Of a DNA stretch of 64,000 bases, positions 55,789-64,000 are shown piece by piece. Position 1 is the first letter of the stretch; every line of letters begins with the position of its first letter. The stretch is from Mixophyes australis. Its lineage: Eukaryota > Chordata > Amphibia > Anura > Limnodynastidae. The stretch covers positions 255,068,728 through 255,132,727 of the forward strand of contig JAVHZZ010000004.1 in the NCBI GenBank assembly GCA_036250195.1, given 5' to 3'. The notes under the pieces were generated by a model. It searched no databases and was not told the DNA's origin. It saw only the letters and a program-made list of their open reading frames with translations. A program made the position numbers and the translations under genes.

Positions 55789-56200
55789 ATTTGTCACGAA
55801 CACACCCCTAGCTGCCATGACTTTAGGGGTGTTATATGAGGTCACACGATTCCAGCCCGCAGTCTTTCTTTACCTATCACAAAGGTTATAGACCTACTGA
55901 ATAGCCCAAACAGTGCTTACACCCCTACACACTTCAGGTTTGCAATAGGACCCCAATATACTGTCCCACACTGGTACACAAGGCTTCTAGCTATCCACAG
56001 ACTAGCAAGACCCACACCAGCAAGCAAACGGTTAACTCTTCACACCTCCATACTGCTACACAAATGTAAATGCAAGCACACACTAAGCTTGTTAATCTAA
56101 CGTATCAACAAATCACACAGTGGCATTCAAAGGATTAACTTCATCGAGCTATATTCTTCTTAACAGCCTAATGGATTTGTTAGAGTATCAAGGACGCCAC

Positions 56201-56976
56201 TGTTACACACCGATCTCCCATGGCGTGTGCCCGGGAGCCGGCGCACTCAACTGCTGCCTCTTCTCTTCAGTCCCGCCAGCTGTGTCTTCCCCGGCATTCA
56301 CTCTCGGGTCTCCCGCGGCGTCTGCTCTGGCGCACTCACCTGTCTTGGTCTCCGCCGGCTGGCTCTCTTCCTGACGGCTATTCTGCGCATGTGCAGAATC
56401 GTCAGCCTTCTTCTCAGCTTGTCTTCCATGTCATTGGCTGAGTAGTGGTACAGCCCTATATCTAGCTTTAGCCTCCTCACTCAGGGCTTGTTCTTTCAGT
56501 CAGCTTCTATCATCTGTACTGCGATTATTGTCAGCACAATCCACTCCCTAGTGGTAACTCCGTAGACCATCGCTACTATCCCCTTCCTAGTGATAACTCT
56601 GCAGACCATCGCTACTATCCACTTCCTAGTGGTAACTCCGTGGATCATTGCTACTATCCACTCCCTAGTTGCAACTCCGCAGATCATCACTACACTCCAT
56701 TCGTTAGTGGTAAAAGCTACAGACCTCCAGTTGGCCTAACTCTTCTACATTTCCTGTGGGCTACTACCTGTCAAATCCTTCGCCCTCTTTCGCGCGGTTC
56801 GTTGGGAACTTCTCTAGGGGGCCGCGACCTGCAAGTGGAAGCCGCAAAGTCCAAATTCCCTTGCGGGAACCCCTGGCAAACACCTTCCATTTGTTAGACT
56901 CTGCGCCCTTAGCTGAAGTCACGCCAATCCCAGCTGAACTGCTAGGATCCAGTTACTCCTCGTTGATATTGTGACA
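56201..56976 (+). mobile_element. Solo gypsy LTR nested in the Gmr1-like LTR, exact 5-bp TSD
   Basis: Begins TGTTACACACCG and ends GATATTGTGACA. GCCAC is duplicated at 56196-56200 and 56977-56981. Shares GGCCGCGACCTGCAAG and GTTAGACTCTGCGCCC with the LTRs at 18484 and 37443. Confidence 0.96.
56525..56725. repeat. ~51-bp tandem repeats inside the solo LTR
   Basis: About four diverged units containing CTAGTGGTAACTCCG(T/C)AGA and ATCGCTACTATCC. Confidence 0.85.
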
Positions 56977-57788
56977 GCCACATATTAAATTATAGATTTA
57001 ATATACAAAAGACCAGGGCATACAGATATAAAAAAAAATAAGAAACAAATAATAGATTGACATAACAAGCAAACCAGTTTAATATAAAAGGGGTTACATT
57101 CAGAGTAGCACTAACGTGATTTACCTTTTCTGGCCAAGGGAGATTGGCTTGGAAGATGGAAAGCTTATCAATGTGAATTGATTTCCCAAAAAGTCTGACA
57201 ATTTGCTGTTACTGGTTTCAGCTTTTTAAAGACACTTCAACATCTCTTCCTACCCCATGGCGGTTGTGGCCTGTGACACTTTTTCAATCACCATTTGCAT
57301 GTTGTCTGATTTAAGAGTCAATTCTACTATGTGACCTAACTTTTCTGTGGAGTGTCACACGCACCCAATTTTATTATTAATAAATCCCTTATGACTTTGT
57401 TTATCTTTTGATACCAAACATGATGAAATTTTCACAATGTGACATACCTTTTCCAAAGATATGTGATTTTAACTATTCCCGGGTACCACCCGTACCTGTC
57501 ATTCACAACCCTGGTGTGATTTCTGCTCCTCAGTATGGAGTATACCCGGATTTCACAAAATATGAACTATGAAGACATTTTCCTTTAAAGCTCATATTTA
57601 TATATACCTGAATAGGCCTTCAAAATGCCGCCTTGGGCTGCAAGGATATCCAGATGTGATCGGCCCCACAAAATCTATTCAGGTGTCCAAAAACTAACTT
57701 GTGTCAGGATATCTTCTCACACTGGAATGTGCAAATACACATACAACAGACTTTCTGTCTTCACATTTTACACTTTACTAGCTGAACA

Positions 57789-58072
57789 TTTTTCTATAAA
57801 TTATTATACTATTAAAAGTTTTTCTTTTATTTTATGTTAAAAAACATTGTCTATTCAGATTTTAACTTTTACGTACTTATGCATGTTCATATACTGCAAT
57901 CTGTATTTAGGCAAAGCAGGTACTGTTTATGCAGAGCACTCTTACACACAGATTCAAATGGAAACATATCTTCAGATACACATGGATTTGAATACGGTCA
58001 GAACTACGCCCAGGTTCCAAGCTTTTATTTAAAACACAAGTTCCATGTAAATTGCATTCGGACTCAAATCAG

Positions 58073-58074
<2 letters not shown>
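57789..58074. other. Unassigned sequence
   Basis: AT-rich, no gene recognised. Confidence 0.5.

Positions 58075-58121
<47 letters not shown>
58075..58121. repeat. (TA)n microsatellite abutting the ERV
   Basis: TA dinucleotides end exactly at the 5' LTR, so the retrovirus integrated into, or beside, a TA microsatellite. Confidence 0.96.
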
Positions 58122-58124
<3 letters not shown>

Positions 58125-58734
58125 CGAAGTCAGCAAATTGGATAAAGTCATTTCAATTAAAATCTAGCAAACTTGGTTGTCTTTGTCTGAAAAGATGCGT
58201 ACGGTATGCTACGACGTACAAGGGCACGCTACGGCGTGAAAGGGCGTACGCATCCACTGCACGTGGCAGCAACAGTAATTGGTCTTTTACCATACATTCG
58301 CACAAACACGCATACTTATAAAATAGTACACATTAATGGTAGTTGCAACACATAGTCAGTTATGTCAAAATATAGTAGTATTTATATGTTATATCAGAGT
58401 TACATGTATATTAATGAAATACACGGAACGGGTTGAAGGAATAACATCATGAGTGGTATCATAATGAACCTCGTTACATATCCTACTGTTTGGTTCACTC
58501 TGAGAGGGAATCGCAGAGTGCATACACAAGTTATGAATGATAGGGAATTATGATCTACTTAAGACTAAGGAATCTTGGCGGGAAGAGCAGAGCATACCCC
58601 CTGCAGAGATGACCCCCTCCTTTGGATTCCTTTGTATGAACTGCCCAATGATGACGACCCCTTGGACCTTTCTGAGACCTGGACCAATAGATGCAAGCTA
58701 TTCCATCTTCATTGTATTACTGTATTTGATTGTG

Positions 58735-58742
58735 TATATAAG
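58735..58742 (+). promoter_or_regulatory. ERV LTR TATA box
   Basis: TATATAAG about 145 bp upstream of the AATAAA. The solo LTR at 21144 has TATATAAA in the same position. Confidence 0.75.
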
Positions 58743-58883
58743 CAGCAGCTTGTGATCCAGAGTGCAGACTTCTTGTCCCCAGACTTCAGGATTGAATGAC
58801 TGCACTGGATCCAGAGCGCCTGCGATAATGAACGGCTGTATTTACTATTACTTTGCTTGAGCATAATATTCTACCTATTTGCG

Positions 58884-58889
58884 AATAAA
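58884..58889 (+). terminator. ERV LTR polyadenylation signal
   Basis: AATAAA in GCGAATAAATC, followed by TTTGTGCTTTGG. Present as AATAAA or ATTAAA in the two solo LTRs of the group. Confidence 0.8.
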
Positions 58890-58962
58890 TCTTTGTGCTT
58901 TGGAAACACAAATCGAGGTTCGACAATCGTTATTGGTTAGAGACAATACGCACATAACAATT

Positions 58963-58980
58963 TGGGGGCTCGTGAGCTTT
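58963..58980 (+). promoter_or_regulatory. ERV primer binding site (tRNA-Pro)
   Basis: TGGGGGCTCGT, 3 nt after the LTR end, complements the 3' end of tRNA-Pro as in many gammaretroviruses. Confidence 0.92.
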
Positions 58981-59975
58981 GGAGGTTTCGTTGCTGATGA
59001 TACGCAAGACCAACGGATTTCGGTTCCTCAACAAAGGGTGAAGACGCGTCATAAACGGGTAAGAACGCATGGTGTTCAAAACCTGAATTTTACTCTGTGT
59101 TGTGAAACCGAATGTCTGTTTTGCATTATCTAGGGCACGCTAACTAGAACCTAGGGACAAAAGAGAAAACTGTTTCTTTTTACTGTCATTGTGCGTTTTA
59201 ACTGTATTGCATTGCATAGCGTATGTGTACTTCCTGCTGTGCGTACGCGAACTTCCGGTAAACTTGCCACGTGGTTAAACAATCGTTTTGATAGTTATTG
59301 TACATGCATAGTATAATTACTTGTGAAAGCCTCTGAGACATTATTACTATTGTTGGGAACTTTTGATTTTCTGCGCAGAAAAGGGGTATAGTGTGTGATG
59401 TTGTAACGTAGATACACTGTTTTATTGTGGATTGTGCTCAGTTGCTGTCTGACGAGGCGGATTGCCCAACTGAAGGACGGTATACAGGGCAGGTATACCG
59501 AATGCGAAAACGTGTTTTTCGCAAAGCGCTACCAATAGATCGCAAGGTTTGCTAATAATTAGTATTGGTAGGCAGTGCGATCCGATCTCACCATTAGTGC
59601 GAATTGGTGAAGCAGCTAGGAGGAATTATACTGGAAAGGCAGGTTGATTATATCGACTTTGCGCTCCCAGCGATAATAAACTCAGCAGATTTTTGTGGTT
59701 AAGCCAGGGTATCGAGGAGCTGATAGCCCTTGGGGCCCACAGTGATATTTCTGTATTAGGGATCCTCGCCTGGTGCGAGAAAAGCGAGTGAACGCGGCTA
59801 AAGGAAATACGTTCACCGAGCATTATAGATCTCTAGCGGTGAGTATAGCAACAGAGTTGAAATCATTAGGTGGAAGGAACAGAGCACTGCGGTGTGTCTG
59901 TGTTTCACATTTTGGCCGGAAGGAACAGAGCATTGCGGTGTGTCTGTGTTCCGGGTAGAAGGTATATTGTTCAAC
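58981..59975 (+). promoter_or_regulatory. ERV 5' leader with splice-donor candidates and a 46-bp duplication
   Basis: About 1 kb without a long frame. Donor-like CGG/GTAAGA at 59058 and GCG/GTGAGT near 59838 could give a spliced env RNA. The segment GGAAGGAACAGAGCA(C/T)TGCGG occurs at 59872 and again at 59918 (46-bp period), just before gag. The packaging signal is expected here but not identified. Confidence 0.65.
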
Positions 59976-61577
59976 ATGGGTGCTAAGCATACGCTAGAGA
60001 TGGTCAGTGTACTGCCTAAGGAAGGCCCTATTGGTTCAGCTAGGATTCTCAAGTGTAAGAAATATGGTGCATATGCAACTGTGTATTGTGACACGTGGGT
60101 CGGGATGACCAAAGCTTGTGATAGGCCTTTCCCAACAATAGGGAGTTTTAATGCAGAGGTACTAAATACTGTAAAAGATAAAGTATGGTTGATGAAGTCA
60201 ACGAAAAAGAGAAATAGACATAATGATTGTTTAAAATTGTGGCAAATGGAAGGTAACACGTGGCAGAGCAGCGAATGCAAACCGGAAGTAGGCGTAGCGA
60301 AAAGCGCGCGCGAGGCGGATGTAACCATTGAGAAGCGTGGCGAACTCAGCGCAAGCGCGCCCCCGCCACCTTATGTGGCGGGAGGGGTAAGTACAGCCAT
60401 TGTTAAAACTGAAAATAGAAAAATTACTAAGTTGTACCCTGTTTTAAACCAGTTTCAATCAAGTGTATCTGAAAATGAAGATGAACCCACTGTGATTTCG
60501 GCCATTGCCCATGCTGTTAGTGTACTAGAGGCTCAGCGCAAGTATGAGAAAATGGCTGAGATAGGTGAGAGTAGCGTGATCACTAGGAGTGAAAGTGTTC
60601 TAAATCTAGGGCCTGTAAATCCTGTAGCGTCCCCTGAAGTTAGTGTACCAGAGGGTGTGTTCCCGGTCCTCACAATATCGGTTCCCAATGGGAAACCGGA
60701 TAAGGATGGTGTAGTTCCTTTAAGAAATGTTACAATGCAGTGTCCCTGGACTAGATCAGAATTACGTTCCATTATGACTGAATTCCCAGACCCTAGAAAG
60801 GAGTTAGCTAAATGTCAGAAATTTGTTAAAGACTTAGGGAATGCTCACGAACCAACCAGTAAGGATTGGCGGGTAGTGTTGAGGGCGTGTCTTCCTCCCA
60901 ATACTAACATACAAAAATTTATTGAAGATTGTTTGTTGGAGGAAGATGACACCTTGACTGATGAGATTAACCAACAGAATATAGAACAAATCGTCAAACA
61001 TTTAGCCATCTGTTTTCCAGTAGTAGTAAATTGGAGTAAGATTTTCACCATTAAACAAAAGGATAGTGAAACTGCCTCAGATTACTTTTCTAGAGCTATA
61101 ACAGCGATCGCACGATTTACTGGGATATCCAACATAAGTGAGGATCCACATCACAGAGAGGTAGCTGTAGGAGTACTGATGGACGGCCTTAGAGAAAATT
61201 TAAAGACGAGAGTACAAACCACATTACCTAATTGGAGAGGCGTCACGGTAGACTCTCTTAGGGAGTCTGCTGTGGAGCATGACAAGAACCTTTTTAGAAA
61301 TAGGGAAGAGAAAAGTGATAAGTTAATGACGGTAAGTATACAGGCTCTAGAAGGGGTGCATACACGACCACCAGCATACAACCCATATAACAGGAAACCT
61401 AAAGTGATCAGGTGTTTCAACTGTAACGAGGAAGGACATTACAGGAGAGATTGTAATAAAGAAAGACTCAATACACATAGGGGTGGGTCACATAGATATC
61501 CTCCAAGGAAGGATTCACATAGACTAGAAGACTCACATCTACCTGCGCATATTACGGCAGCAAATGCTGCGCGGTAA
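59976..61577 (+). CDS. gag: ERV Gag polyprotein (533 aa)
   Basis: Structural polyprotein that would assemble the viral core at the membrane. The start is taken at ATG 59976 because MGAKHT gives the N-terminal Met-Gly of a myristoylated matrix domain. The frame is open 28 codons upstream, but that part lies in the repeated leader. Landmarks: late-domain PPPPY at residues 129-133, a capsid region with a conserved QKDSETASDYFSRAI segment near 362-376 (major-homology-like), and one CCHC knuckle CFNCNEEGHYRRDC at 480-493, typical of gamma/epsilon-like nucleocapsids. No internal stop or frameshift. It ends at TAA 61575-61577. A second in-frame stop, TAG, follows at 61593-61595, 15 nt downstream. 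Confidence 0.93.
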   Translation: MGAKHTLEMVSVLPKEGPIGSARILKCKKYGAYATVYCDTWVGMTKACDRPFPTIGSFNAEVLNTVKDKVWLMKSTKKRNRHNDCLKLWQMEGNTWQSSECKPEVGVAKSAREADVTIEKRGELSASAPPPPYVAGGVSTAIVKTENRKITKLYPVLNQFQSSVSENEDEPTVISAIAHAVSVLEAQRKYEKMAEIGESSVITRSESVLNLGPVNPVASPEVSVPEGVFPVLTISVPNGKPDKDGVVPLRNVTMQCPWTRSELRSIMTEFPDPRKELAKCQKFVKDLGNAHEPTSKDWRVVLRACLPPNTNIQKFIEDCLLEEDDTLTDEINQQNIEQIVKHLAICFPVVVNWSKIFTIKQKDSETASDYFSRAITAIARFTGISNISEDPHHREVAVGVLMDGLRENLKTRVQTTLPNWRGVTVDSLRESAVEHDKNLFRNREEKSDKLMTVSIQALEGVHTRPPAYNPYNRKPKVIRCFNCNEEGHYRRDCNKERLNTHRGGSHRYPPRKDSHRLEDSHLPAHITAANAAR

Positions 61578-61595
61578 ATCATTAGTCAGAGCTAG

Positions 61596-64000
61596 GGGTC
61601 AGGTCATACCTGTAGTCTACAGCCAGTGAGGTTAACTGAGAGTCAGAGTGAAGAACCAACAATGATAGTTGACATAGCTGGTAGGAAGCAAACTTTTCTT
61701 GTAGATACAGGGGCGGCCCGATCTGTGATAACCTCTCCTTTCAATCTACAGGTGACCAGTAAAACCATTCCAGCTATGGGGGTGACGGGAAAAATGTTAC
61801 ATTATCCTCTAACTAAACCCGCTGAAGTTACTATCGGCCCTCTGCATACTAAGCATTTGTTTCTCTTAGCTGCAGCGGCTCCTACTAACTTGCTAGGGAG
61901 AGACTTGTTATGTAAAATGGGATGTGTCATATACTGTACTTCAGATGGTGTGTTCTTAGATATACCCGAGAAGGTTGCACATGAGGTACAGGACATATTG
62001 GACACCCCTCAAAGGTTAATGTTACACTCTCCTGTTATAGAACAAAGTCCATCTCAAGTAAAGGGGATGTTGCTGGAAATACCAGGTTCCCTATGGACCA
62101 GAGATGGACAGGACACTGGACTGATGGCAAACGTAGCCCCTGTCATGGTCAATCTAAAAAGTGGTAGGATAGCTCCAAAAATCCCACAGTATCCATTAAA
62201 ACCGGAGGTGGAACTAGGGGTATATCCTGTTATTGAGAGGCTGTTACAACAAGGGATTTTAATCCGTACAGCCAGTACAGCAAATAGTCCCATTTTCCCT
62301 GTGAAGAAGAGTGGGGGGAGGGGCTATAGATTAGTCCAGGACTTGAGGGGAATTAACAAAGTTGTTGAGAGCCAATTCCCCGTAGTGCCGATTCCAGCTG
62401 TCATCCTCATGCAGATTCCACCATCTGCCGGTCATTTTACTGTCATTGACCTATGTTCTGCTTTCTTTTCAGTCCCCCTTCACCCTGACTGCCAATACCT
62501 TTTTGCATTCTCCTACAGGGGAGTGCAATACACATGGACCAGACTACCCCAGGGGTTCATTGACAGCCCCAGTATTTTCTCCCAAGCCTTACATGACTGT
62601 TTGCAATCCTTTCAACCCCACAATGGGTCTGTTCTAATTCAATATGTGGACGATTTGTTGTTGTGCTCTGCTTCTTTTATGTCATGTTTACATGATACTA
62701 AATTGTTGTTGCTTCATTTTTCACAAACAGGGCACAAGGTGGCAAAGGATAAATTACAGCCATGTCAGACTAAGGTCAAATACTTAGGACACTGCCTCAC
62801 TAAGGGGCTAAGACACCTGACAACCGACAGAATTGAGGCCATACAACACATGACCCTGCCACAGAGCCAGAAGCAGATTCGTACTTTCTTGGGGATGTGT
62901 GGATACTGTAGGTCCTGGATCCCAGGTTTTTCTATTCTGGCATTACCATTGCAAGAGCTAGTCTCTTCCTCAAAACCAGAACGTGTTGTACACACAGAAG
63001 AGTCAGAGCAAGCGTTCTTTAATCTTAAAGATAGTCTGACAAGAGCACCTGCATTGGGAATACCTGATTATGAAAAGCCTTTTGAGCTATTTTGTACAGA
63101 AGCTGATGGTTGTGCAGCAGGTGTCCTCGCACAGAAACATGGTGACGCTAGCAGACCGGTAGCATACTACAGTGCACAATTAGACAATGTGGCAAGATCA
63201 CTCCCAACATGTCTCAGAAGTGTAGCAGCAACGGCCCTTCTAGTAAGTAAGAGCAAGGATGTAGTATTAGGACATAATTCAACCATCTATACACCCCATG
63301 CTGTATCAGCTCTGTTAAATTCAGCCCAAACCAGACATGTTTCTTCAGCTAGATTCACAAAATGGGAACTAGCCCTGATGGCACCCTCAAACATCACCAT
63401 CAAACGATGTAGCACCTTAAATCCAGCTACATACCTTCCGTATGTGTCTCTAGAGACACAAAGGGTGGGAGGTGAGGAGACCCTGGTTGATGATGAGTTA
63501 GGCAAGAATACTGACACGCATGACTGTATGGAACACCTGAATCAGACCTTTACTGCAAGGCCCGACATACGTGACACCCCCTTAGAAAATGTAGATTTTA
63601 CGTTTTATACAGACGGAAGTTGCCATAGACAGACAGAGACAGGAGAGCTATGTAATGGTTACGCTGTTGTAGACGATCAGGATGTGGTAGAAGCTGAACC
63701 TCTTGGCCCACCTCACTCAGCCCAGGTGGCGGAACTAGTAGCACTAAGGAGAGCGTGTGAATTGGCAGAGGGTAAATCAGCCAATATATATACTGACTCT
63801 AGGTACGCTTTCGGGGTAGTGCACGATTTTGGGGCCCTTTGGCGTCTTAGAAACTTTACGACAGCAGCAGGTACACCAGTAGCACATTCACAACACATAA
63901 AAGGACTTCTGACAGCGATACAGTTACCCAGAACAGTAGCCGTCATAAAGTGCAAAGCCCATACCTTTGAAGAAGACCCAGTGTCACTGGGCAACAACAG
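61596..64000 (+). CDS. pol: ERV Pol (protease-RT-RNase H), open to the window edge
   Basis: The same frame as gag reopens after TAG 61593 and has no stop through 64000 (801 codons). The first ATG is at 61662. Protease: LVDTGAARSV with the catalytic Asp codon at 61704, and NLLGRDLL later. RT: KSGGRGYRLVQDLRGINK, DLCSAFFSVPLHPD, LPQGFIDSP, and YVDDLLLC at 62643-62666 (catalytic Asp pair). A connection region follows. RNase H: FYTDGSCH (Asp codon at 63612), AELVALRRAC (Glu), IYTDSRYAF (Asp), then CKAHTFEEDPVS. Pol would be made by readthrough of the gag stop. Gammaretroviruses read through UAG, and TAG GGG TCA here resembles that context, but the extra upstream TAA would block it. Integrase lies beyond the window. 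Confidence 0.93.

Larger units (their letters stand above)
51886..57788 (-). mobile_element. Gmr1-like gypsy element (copy 2), two LTRs, pol deleted
   Basis: Minus-strand element: 5' LTR 57788-55792 (split by a solo LTR), primer site, gag from ATG 55555, protease remnants, a protease-to-RT spacer, then a direct junction at about 53007 into a 3' LTR (53006-51886) that lacks its first ~130-190 bp. RT, RNase H, integrase and the polypurine tract were removed in one apparent deletion reaching into the 3' LTR. Confidence 0.83.
55792..57788 (-). repeat. Gmr1-like 5' LTR (copy 2), split by a solo LTR
   Basis: LTR segments 55792-56200 and 56977-57788 are continuous in the other two LTR copies (52309-52325 shows the undisturbed join). 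About 1.2 kb once the insertion and its duplicate are discounted. Confidence 0.9.
58122..58959 (+). repeat. ERV 5' LTR
   Basis: 838 bp, from TGTCGAAGTCAGC to CGCACATAACA. Contains a TATA box (TATATAAG, 58735-58742) and a polyadenylation signal (AATAAA, 58884-58889) at normal U3-R-U5 spacing. It has a CG-rich repeated motif (CTACGACGTACAAGGGC / CTACGGCGTGAAAGGGC) at about 58209-58245. Confidence 0.93.
58122..64000 (+). mobile_element. Class I (gamma/epsilon-like) endogenous retrovirus, 5' part
   Basis: Plus-strand provirus: LTR 58122-58959, tRNA-Pro primer site, ~1-kb leader, gag 59976-61577, and pol from about 61596 running off the window. Gag and pol share a reading frame separated by stops, as in gammaretroviruses. 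Pol carries YVDD and Gag a single zinc knuckle. Integrase, env and the 3' LTR are outside the window, so age and completeness cannot be judged fully. Confidence 0.92.

Noticed and set aside
56227..56974. Overlapping plus-strand frames of 60-85 codons
   Set aside because: They fall inside a solo LTR with exact TSD, and none shows a domain.
61151..63997. Minus-strand frames across gag-pol
   Set aside because: They are antisense shadows of the open plus-strand retroviral frame, which carries the motifs.
1..64000. A host gene exon hidden among the repeats
   Set aside because: I found no frame with recognisable host-protein motifs or a convincing splice-site series. Weak short exons cannot be excluded by eye.

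Overview
This window looks like vertebrate, most likely amphibian (frog), nuclear DNA made almost entirely of transposable elements. I recognise no host protein-coding gene, rRNA or functional tRNA. The evidence is the mix of element families: hAT/ZBED transposons, L2/CR1-type LINEs, tRNA-derived SINEs with an L2-like tail, Ty3/gypsy elements including a Gmr1-like one with a SCAN-related Gag, a Tc1-like transposon, a Helitron, palindromic MITEs and a class I (gamma/epsilon-like) endogenous retrovirus. The species assignment is inference.

Region 1-13,549 is a four-deep nest, all on the minus strand. A hAT transposon (copy 1, to 5,692) sits inside the pol region of a Ty3/gypsy element (5,693-8,785, 5' LTR on the right). 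That element abuts, and probably sits within, the 3' end of an L2/CR1-type LINE (8,786-11,635). The LINE in turn interrupts an older hAT relative (copy 2, 11,636-13,549). Copy 1 encodes a nearly intact BED-finger/RNase-H-like transposase broken by one TAG. It is preceded by 17 nearly identical 100-bp repeats. Copy 2 carries an unrelated ~105-bp array in the same place.

Region 13,550-43,390 is AT-rich sequence studded with separate insertions. These are V-SINE-like elements (13,722; 25,633; 34,639), palindromic MITEs (15,265; 22,540; 26,764; 33,939), solo gypsy LTRs with target-site duplications (18,484; 31,409; 37,443), solo ERV LTRs (21,144; 41,373), a short hAT element with an 8-bp TSD (19,180), retroelement ORF debris between 47-bp direct repeats (24,052-25,470), an internally deleted Helitron (28,739-29,681), an L2 3' end (about 29,990-30,760) and a deleted Tc1 element (32,598-33,345). 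Several G-rich minisatellites lie inside non-autonomous hAT-like elements.

Region 43,390-57,790 holds two copies of a Gmr1-like gypsy element on the minus strand. The first (43,393-46,696) is truncated and carries a 971-bp hAT insertion with an 8-bp TSD. The second (51,886-57,788) has two LTRs, a tRNA-Leu-type primer site and a gag/protease region, but has lost RT-RNase H-integrase. Its 5' LTR is itself split by a solo gypsy LTR with a 5-bp TSD. A large minisatellite-bearing hAT-like element (47,877-49,892) lies between the two.

Region 58,122-64,000 is the left half of an endogenous retrovirus on the plus strand: 5' LTR, tRNA-Pro primer site, ~1-kb leader, open gag, and a pol frame (protease, RT, RNase H) that stays open to the window edge. 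Integrase and env would lie beyond it.
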